Source: an uncultured Eggerthellaceae bacterium | GTDB lineage: Bacteria; Actinomycetota; Coriobacteriia; Coriobacteriales; Eggerthellaceae | Reading direction: 5' to 3' | Assembly: GCA_902497215.1 (NCBI GenBank) | Contig: CABVEH010000023.1 | Span: forward strand, 1 to 10,855 | Length of the DNA: 10,855 nucleotides | Shown here: positions 6,485-10,855 of the stretch, piece after piece | Layout: the number at the start of each line of letters is the position of its first letter | Numbering within the stretch: the stretch's first letter is position 1 | Translations under genes and position numbers: made by a program | Notes under the pieces: generated by a model | The model's input: the letters and a program-made list of their open reading frames with translations, nothing else | Told to the model about the DNA's origin: nothing | Database searches by the model: none

Positions 6485-7042
6485 ATGCATTCGCGAAAGT
6501 ACTACATCGTGTACGGACTCTTCTTCTCGTTATTCGTGGCTGCGGTGCTGTGTCTGTGCCTGACCATTTCGCAAGGCATGCCGCATATAGACCCCGCGTT
6601 CTACGGCATGAGCTTTCTCGTTGCCTTCGTGACGTCGTTCGTGGTGACGGCCTTGATTCCCCTAGGCAAGGTCGCCGCCGCGTGCGCCGTCTATTACGAT
6701 GCAAAGCCGGGCAGCGTGGCATTCCGCCTCATCCAGAACGTTTTCTTCAGCACGCTCATCATGTTCTTCCTGGGCATCGTCATGACTGCCTTCATGACCG
6801 GAATCGGCGAAACCCAGGCCCTTTCCACCATGACGGGCGAGATGATGGCGGTGAACCTGTTCGACAGGTTCGTGGGACTGTGCATGCAGTTCTGGCCTGT
6901 GATCGTCATAGTGGCGCTGCTTTGCGATCCTGCGGCCGGCGGTTTGGCCGGTCTCATCGTGAAGGAAGACCCCGCGAAGACGGCCTCGCCTCAAGGTGTG
7001 CCGGAGTCCGCAGGCAAGGACGTCGGCATGGGCGCCGCGTAA
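6485..7042 (+). CDS. Four-helix membrane protein of unknown family
   Basis: The 185-residue protein has about four hydrophobic segments (roughly residues 7-29, 40-66, 82-108 and 128-158) and a hydrophilic Pro/Ala/Gly-rich C-terminal tail (about 162-185). It has no cysteine cluster motif or heme-binding pattern I can recognise. The two helix pairs look loosely alike (two helices around a polar loop), so it could be an internal duplication resembling a doubled DUF2798-type unit; that comparison is weak. ATG 6485 follows AAGGAGG (6471-6477) by 7 nt. Its place after the catalytic and Fe-S genes suggests a membrane electron-input or substrate-transport role for that enzyme. The next ORF continues in the same frame after this stop codon. 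Confidence 0.8.
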   Translation: MHSRKYYIVYGLFFSLFVAAVLCLCLTISQGMPHIDPAFYGMSFLVAFVTSFVVTALIPLGKVAAACAVYYDAKPGSVAFRLIQNVFFSTLIMFFLGIVMTAFMTGIGETQALSTMTGEMMAVNLFDRFVGLCMQFWPVIVIVALLCDPAAGGLAGLIVKEDPAKTASPQGVPESAGKDVGMGAA

Positions 7043-7048
7043 GAAGGC

Positions 7049-7312
7049 ATGGCTGCAAACAACGACATTCAGACCTTGGCAGGGTGCGCACGAGGGTGCG
7101 TGCCCTGCCGCGGCATCGCGTGCGAAAGACACGGCGCAACGGGCTTCGTTGCGACGGGGTCCGCAGGCTTTGATGACACGGTGCAGGAAACAGTGGATGC
7201 CGTTTCCGGAGCCACGTGGGGCACGCGCAACAGGATCATGGAAAACCTGTTTCATCAAGACATGGCCGACCACGGCGACGCCATGCCGTCTTATCGTCCC
7301 CCAGGCGAGTAG
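7049..7312 (+). CDS. Small Cys-rich protein with FMN-binding (DAVSGAT) motif
   Basis: The 87-residue protein has four cysteines near its N-terminus (C13-x3-C17-x2-C20-x4-C25) and, at 50-56, DAVSGAT followed by WGTRNRIMENLF. The pattern D-x-x-[ST]-G-A-T followed by a helix is the C-terminal hallmark of FMN_bind domains, where ApbE attaches FMN to the Ser/Thr (here S53). The rest of a normal FMN_bind domain (80-90 residues) is not recognisable, so this is either a minimal flavoprotein or a remnant. No signal peptide is seen. The ATG lies 6 nt after the membrane protein's TAA and in the same frame, with only GAAGG (7043-7047) directly before it, too close for a good binding site. Initiation may rely on coupling, or the two ORFs may be a split fusion. 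Third-position GC supports real coding. Confidence 0.6.
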   Translation: MAANNDIQTLAGCARGCVPCRGIACERHGATGFVATGSAGFDDTVQETVDAVSGATWGTRNRIMENLFHQDMADHGDAMPSYRPPGE

Positions 7313-7452
7313 TGGCCTAGCGGACATCTCTTATCCTTTTCTTGCAACGCTTTTTGATTCCGTGCTCGCATAGAGCTCTACCGGAATCGACATGCCGATG
7401 CCCTCGGTAGCGCCGTTCAGGCCCCATTCGGTTCGCAGACGATGAAAAAACG

Positions 7453-7480
7453 TTAAACAAGCGGCGGCTGCGTATACAAT
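7453..7480 (+). promoter_or_regulatory. Probable promoter of the MarR-family gene
   Basis: TTAAAC (7453-7458) and TACAAT (7475-7480) form a -35/-10 pair with a 16-nt spacer in an otherwise GC-rich stretch. Transcription would start near 7487, giving a leader of about 138 nt. The surrounding gap (7313-7624) has no gene. It holds a weak dyad, GATTCCG (7356-7362) with CGGAATC (7382-7388), around a TAGAGCTCTA palindrome, but no convincing terminator for the upstream operon. Confidence 0.45.
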
Positions 7481-7624
7481 TAGCGCACCGAATCGCGCGA
7501 GGGCGCTTCGTGGCCAATGCGTTTGCAGCAGTGCGTTTCTGCAGCATGTCTGCCTGCACAAAGGTGCCCTGGGCCCTTGCCGAACCGTTCGTTTGCCTAG
7601 CGGTGGAAGAGGGTGAGAAGGCCC

Positions 7625-8074
7625 GTGGTAAACAAGCTTCGCCACAAGGAGTTCATCGGCTACCAGGTTTACACGACGCAGCGTGCGCTCGCGCGCAGTC
7701 TTGATTCCACCCTTTCCCCCTTCGGTCTCACCTCTGGTCAGTGGAACGCGTTGAACCAACTGAACGAATACGGCGACATGACCCAGAAGGAACTCTCGGT
7801 GATCCTCAGGAAGGAGCCTGCCACGGTCGCAAGGCTTATCGACAGGCTGGTTAAAAGGGGCCTGGTGAAACGCATTCCCCACCCCGAGGACAGGCGCGCG
7901 AACATCGTCGGCATAACGCCCGAGGCCGCAGAGCTCCTTGAAGAGGCCGAGCCTCACGTGGCCGACCAGGCCGACTTCATCGCCCAAGGCATTTCCGACG
8001 CCGACCTCAACGTGTTCTTCGACGTGCTCAACACCGTCCGCGAAAACGCTGTAAAGACCGTGGAAGACAACTAA
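7625..8074 (+). CDS. MarR-family transcriptional regulator
   Basis: The 149-residue protein is a typical MarR-length winged helix-turn-helix repressor or activator that binds DNA as a dimer. Helices for dimerisation lie at both ends; the DNA-binding core runs from about 36 to 97, with the helix-turn-helix in MTQKELSVILRKEPATVARL (52-71) and the wing carrying the characteristic D89-R90-R91. It is upstream of, and on the same strand as, the exported molybdopterin enzyme, 199 bp away, and probably regulates that gene and perhaps itself in response to a small, often phenolic, ligand. No ATG start exists. GTG 7625 was chosen because GGTGA (7612-7616) lies 8 nt upstream; GTG 7613 would add four residues. 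Confidence 0.88.
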   Translation: MVNKLRHKEFIGYQVYTTQRALARSLDSTLSPFGLTSGQWNALNQLNEYGDMTQKELSVILRKEPATVARLIDRLVKRGLVKRIPHPEDRRANIVGITPEAAELLEEAEPHVADQADFIAQGISDADLNVFFDVLNTVRENAVKTVEDN

Positions 8075-8146
8075 CCCTGACACACCCCACATCTGCCTCG
8101 CAGGGTCGCAGCATAGCTTCTTTTCGCAAATAAACCGCCCAAGGTC

Positions 8147-8176
8147 TTGTTAACAAACCGTTAACCATGCTATTAT
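8147..8176 (+). promoter_or_regulatory. Probable promoter and overlapping operator for the Tat-exported oxidoreductase
   Basis: TTGTTA (8147-8152) and TATTAT (8171-8176) are spaced by 18 bp, and TGC just before the -10 gives an extended -10. The -35 lies inside a perfect 10-bp palindrome TTGTTAACAA (8147-8156). The core GTTAAC occurs again at 8160-8165, 11 bp or about one helical turn later. Tandem dyads over a -35 are a common repressor layout, and the MarR protein encoded just upstream is the obvious candidate. A similar CGTTAAAC is at the MarR promoter's -35 (7451-7458). Confidence 0.55.
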
Positions 8177-8188
8177 CGCCACAACAAT

Positions 8189-8223
8189 AGTTGCATAGCT
8201 AATAATTGGAGTGCTAAGCAACT
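8189..8223. promoter_or_regulatory. Dyad in the 5' leader of the exported oxidoreductase
   Basis: AGTTGCATAGC (8189-8199) and GCTAAGCAACT (8213-8223) are inverted, 10 of 11 positions complementary, with a 13-bp AT-rich spacer. The site lies 13 bp downstream of the -10 box, so it could be an operator or a hairpin at the start of the mRNA. A purine-rich stretch with several GGAG-like motifs follows up to the start codon. Confidence 0.4.
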
Positions 8224-8273
8224 GCAAGAGGGAGAGAAAAAGCAGGAGAGAGAAGAAGGGGAGGATGAGGAGA

Positions 8274-10855
8274 ATGTCTTTGAAGTTGAGCCGCCGCGAT
8301 TTCATCAAGGCCAGTGCCGTCGCATCGGCATCGGCAATGGTGCTGGGCGCAGCAGACGTGGCGTTCGCCGAAGGACAGGCCGATGATGCCGCAGCTTCCG
8401 ACGACGTGCAGGTCATTCCAAGCGCCTGCCGCCAGTGCTACGGCCGATGCGCGCTTTTCGGCACCGTGGAAAACGGGCGCCTGACGAAGCTCGAAGGCAA
8501 CCCGGACCTGTTCAGCGAAGGGACCCTCTGCGGCCGCGCGTTCGCCATTCCGCAGGAGCTGTACAACCCCACGCGCGTGCGCTATCCGCAGCGCCGCGTG
8601 GGCGAGAAGGGCTCCGGGCAATGGAAGCGCATCACGTGGGAGGAGGCCTACCAGGAGGCAGCCGAGAAGTTCACGCAGATCGGCAACGAGTTCGGGTGGC
8701 ACACCATCGCCCACCAGTACGGCACCGGCCGCGACATGCTGCAGTTCCAGGCAATCAACAAGCTGTGGCTCGAGCTGGGGTCCACCGCCACGTTCGGCGT
8801 GGGCAACCTCTGCTGGGTGGGAAGCTACTTCACCAGCCAGCGCCTTTACGGCGACGAGACCCAGTACACCGGCTGGGACGGCAACAACACCGACTGCATC
8901 CTGATCTGGTGTCGGCAGGAACGCAGCCGCGGCTACTACGACTGGCTCACCGTCAAGCGCGCGCAGGAGCGCGGCGCCCAGGTCATCTGCGTCGATCCGC
9001 GCTTTACCTGCACCGCGTCGAAGGCAGACCAGTGGCTGCCCATCCGTCCGGGCTCCGACATGGCGCTCGTGCTGGCCTTCATCAACCAGATCATCCAGTC
9101 CGAGAAATGCGCCACCGATTTCGCGCGCTACTACACCAACGCCCCGTTCTTCATCGACGAGAAGGACGAGAACGGCAACGGCACCGGCTACCAGCTGCGC
9201 CAGTCGATGATGCAGGAAGGCGGCAACGTCGAACTGTATCCCGCCTGGGATGAGGCGCACGACCAGCTGATCTTCTGGTCTGGCGACTGGCAGGACAAGA
9301 ACGGCGTCGGCGGGGCGCGTGCGTTCCAGTGGCTCGATGCCGACGGCAACATCGTGGCCGATGCGGTGCCGGCGCTCACCACTCCCGACGGCAAGGGCCG
9401 CGAGATCAACGGCAAGACCTACCGCACGTCGTGGGACATCCTGGTGGAGCACGTGACGCCATGGACGATCGAACGCGCCGCCGAGTTCTGCGACCTTGAC
9501 GCCGACCGCATCGAGAAGGCCATCAACACCTACATCGACGCCAGCCCGCACGCATGCTTCACGCGCGGCCAGAAGGTGGAGTTCTCCATCAACACCTCGG
9601 GCATCTCGCAGGCGTTCACCATCATGATGGCCCTCGCCGGCAACTTCGACACGAAGGGCGGACAGAACATCGGACGCGAGCCGGCGACCGGCTACGACTC
9701 GTTCATGTTCGACGTCGTCCCCAACCAGCAGGGACGCATGGGTGCGCGCCGCAAGCAGACGGCGATGAACATCAAGAAGCTGTCGGTATGCCAGAACACC
9801 GGCTACCAGACCATCCTGCAGGCCGACGACGCCACCGGCGAGCTGCGCGAAGTCACGCAGAACTCGGGCGGCCAGGTGATCTACGGCCAGCAGGGCGGCT
9901 TCGGCGCCGTCACCACCAAGGCCATGGCGCAGGGCGACCCGTTCCAAATCCACGGTTACTGGCAGCAGACCTCCGAGCCGATCCTGTCCATCGAGGACGG
10001 CAAGGAGATCATCGAGGGCCTGAAGAACCTCGACTTCTTCGTGAACGTCGACATCTTCATGACCCCTTCGGGCGAGCTGGCCGACATCATCCTGCCGGCC
10101 GCGCATCCCAACGAGGTCGACCGCGTCGAATGGGCGCATTCCGGCCACGGCTACCCCACGAGCCACACCTACCTGATCCGTCAGCCTTTCCATGCGCCGC
10201 TTGGCGAGGCGAAGGACGACATGGACATCTGCTTCGAGTTTGCGAAGTACATGGACGTCGACATGTTCTGGAAGGACAAATACGAGTTCTTCGACTACAT
10301 GGTGAAGGGCCCGGCCACGCTGCCGCCTCAGCTTTCGTGCTCAAGCTTCGAGGACTTCCGCAACCGCATCTCGGTCACGGGCGTCCAGATGACCGACGTG
10401 CGCGGCGGCAAGCCCAAGTACGAGACGGGCTTCATGCGCAAGACCAGCGACTTCCGCCCCGGCTTCAACACCATGTACCGCGGCAACAAGATGGGCTCGG
10501 TCTACCGCTTCCCCGGCACCACGCTTCCCGACGGCACCGTCATCCCGGCGCATCCGCAGTCTGACAACGGCAAGATGGAGCTGTGGAGCGAGGATCTGCT
10601 GCTTTACGGAAATGGCCCGCTGCCCATGTACATCGAGCCTCCCATCACGAAGGTTTCGCGCCCCGACCTGACCGACGAGTACCCCTACACGCTGATCACG
10701 GGCGGCCGAAGCCACGCGTTCTTCCACACCGAGTACCGCAACTCGCCGTGGATGCGCGAGGTCCACATGTTCCCGACCATGGACATCAACCCCGAAACCG
10801 CGGCTGAGCTGGGAATCGAGCAGGACGACTGGTGCTGGATCGAGACCTACGTCGA
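8274..10855 (+). CDS. Tat-exported molybdopterin oxidoreductase, catechol dehydroxylase-like (3' end missing)
   Basis: The frame is open from ATG 8274 to the window edge (860 codons), so the C-terminus is absent. A Tat signal peptide is clear: LSRRDFIKAS (5-14), a hydrophobic stretch, then a likely cut after AFA at residue 32. The [4Fe-4S] motif is C52-x2-C55-x3-C59 plus C86. C180 (GNLCWVG) lies 94 residues later, where metal-ligand cysteines of the acetylene hydratase/catechol dehydroxylase group are found. Y56 replaces the catalytic Asp of acetylene hydratase. The last visible residues are within the C-terminal molybdopterin-binding domain, so I expect about 100 or more missing residues, a size similar to Eggerthella dopamine dehydroxylase. 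It should act outside the membrane, normally with an Fe-S subunit and a membrane anchor, presumably encoded downstream. GGGGAGG (8258-8264) precedes ATG 8274 by 9 nt; ATG 8265 is an alternative. The substrate is unknown. Confidence 0.9.
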   Translation, partial: MSLKLSRRDFIKASAVASASAMVLGAADVAFAEGQADDAAASDDVQVIPSACRQCYGRCALFGTVENGRLTKLEGNPDLFSEGTLCGRAFAIPQELYNPTRVRYPQRRVGEKGSGQWKRITWEEAYQEAAEKFTQIGNEFGWHTIAHQYGTGRDMLQFQAINKLWLELGSTATFGVGNLCWVGSYFTSQRLYGDETQYTGWDGNNTDCILIWCRQERSRGYYDWLTVKRAQERGAQVICVDPRFTCTASKADQWLPIRPGSDMALVLAFINQIIQSEKCATDFARYYTNAPFFIDEKDENGNGTGYQLRQSMMQEGGNVELYPAWDEAHDQLIFWSGDWQDKNGVGGARAFQWLDADGNIVADAVPALTTPDGKGREINGKTYRTSWDILVEHVTPWTIERAAEFCDLDADRIEKAINTYIDASPHACFTRGQKVEFSINTSGISQAFTIMMALAGNFDTKGGQNIGREPATGYDSFMFDVVPNQQGRMGARRKQTAMNIKKLSVCQNTGYQTILQADDATGELREVTQNSGGQVIYGQQGGFGAVTTKAMAQGDPFQIHGYWQQTSEPILSIEDGKEIIEGLKNLDFFVNVDIFMTPSGELADIILPAAHPNEVDRVEWAHSGHGYPTSHTYLIRQPFHAPLGEAKDDMDICFEFAKYMDVDMFWKDKYEFFDYMVKGPATLPPQLSCSSFEDFRNRISVTGVQMTDVRGGKPKYETGFMRKTSDFRPGFNTMYRGNKMGSVYRFPGTTLPDGTVIPAHPQSDNGKMELWSEDLLLYGNGPLPMYIEPPITKVSRPDLTDEYPYTLITGGRSHAFFHTEYRNSPWMREVHMFPTMDINPETAAELGIEQDDWCWIETYV

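Noticed and set aside
6211..7173. 320-residue plus-strand frame across the Fe-S and membrane protein genes
   Set aside because: It is Arg/His-rich, overlaps two well-supported genes in another frame and has no binding site.
7351..7388. Hairpin GATTCCG/CGGAATC with neighbouring T-run as a terminator for the upstream operon
   Set aside because: The T-run precedes the stem on the plus strand, so it is on the wrong side for plus-strand termination, and reads as A's for the minus strand. The loop is also long.
8214..10193. 659-residue open frame on the minus strand
   Set aside because: It is antisense to the Tat-exported oxidoreductase, is low in complexity (Val/Ala/Arg/Asp rich) and has no domain signature.
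1..10855. tRNA, rRNA or CRISPR array
   Set aside because: No tRNA-like cloverleaf, rRNA sequence or regularly spaced repeat-spacer pattern was seen on either strand by eye.

Overview
The window comes from a high-GC bacterium. The most likely source is an anaerobic gut actinobacterium of the Eggerthellaceae (Gordonibacter, Eggerthella, Adlercreutzia and relatives). The case rests on gene content: a 12-helix membrane LuxR regulator divergent from a molybdopterin oxidoreductase operon, a second molybdopterin enzyme with a Tat signal, strong GGAGG-type ribosome binding sites and GC-rich third codon positions. The family assignment is an inference, because no rRNA or other marker gene is present.

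Bases 1-458 hold no ordinary protein gene. They contain a 39-bp-armed inverted repeat (16-117), a promoter with a perfect TATAAT -10 box (140-145), a possible three-codon leader ORF (203-214) that runs into foldable RNA (213-282), and a second large inverted repeat (317-420). This leader precedes an ABC-F ATPase gene (459-1979) resembling the Lsa/Vga antibiotic-resistance group. A perfect 66-bp palindrome (1989-2054) lies just behind that gene. The three inverted repeats share one architecture, and a base in their stems covaries. They look like members of one REPIN-type repeat family.

Bases 2171-7312 form one functional block. A 12-TM LuxR-type regulator (2171-3661, minus strand) is divergent from an apparent operon of four genes: a cytoplasmic molybdopterin oxidoreductase of the acetylene hydratase/catechol dehydroxylase-like group (3838-6072), a small ferredoxin-like partner with two Fe-S sites (6075-6416), a four-helix membrane protein of unknown family (6485-7042) and an 87-residue protein (7049-7312) with four N-terminal cysteines and a flavinylation-like DAVSGAT motif. 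The likely model is that the regulator senses a substrate and switches on a reductive enzyme whose electrons come through the Fe-S protein. The two small distal genes may add a membrane or flavin electron-transfer step.

Bases 7625-8074 encode a MarR-family regulator with its own promoter. After a 199-bp regulatory gap begins a second molybdopterin oxidoreductase (8274 to the window end, 3' end missing). It has a Tat signal peptide, a normal CxxCxxxC Fe-S motif and a cysteine metal ligand, and is expected to work outside the cytoplasmic membrane. The window therefore pairs a cytoplasmic and an exported enzyme of the same superfamily, each beside its own type of regulator.
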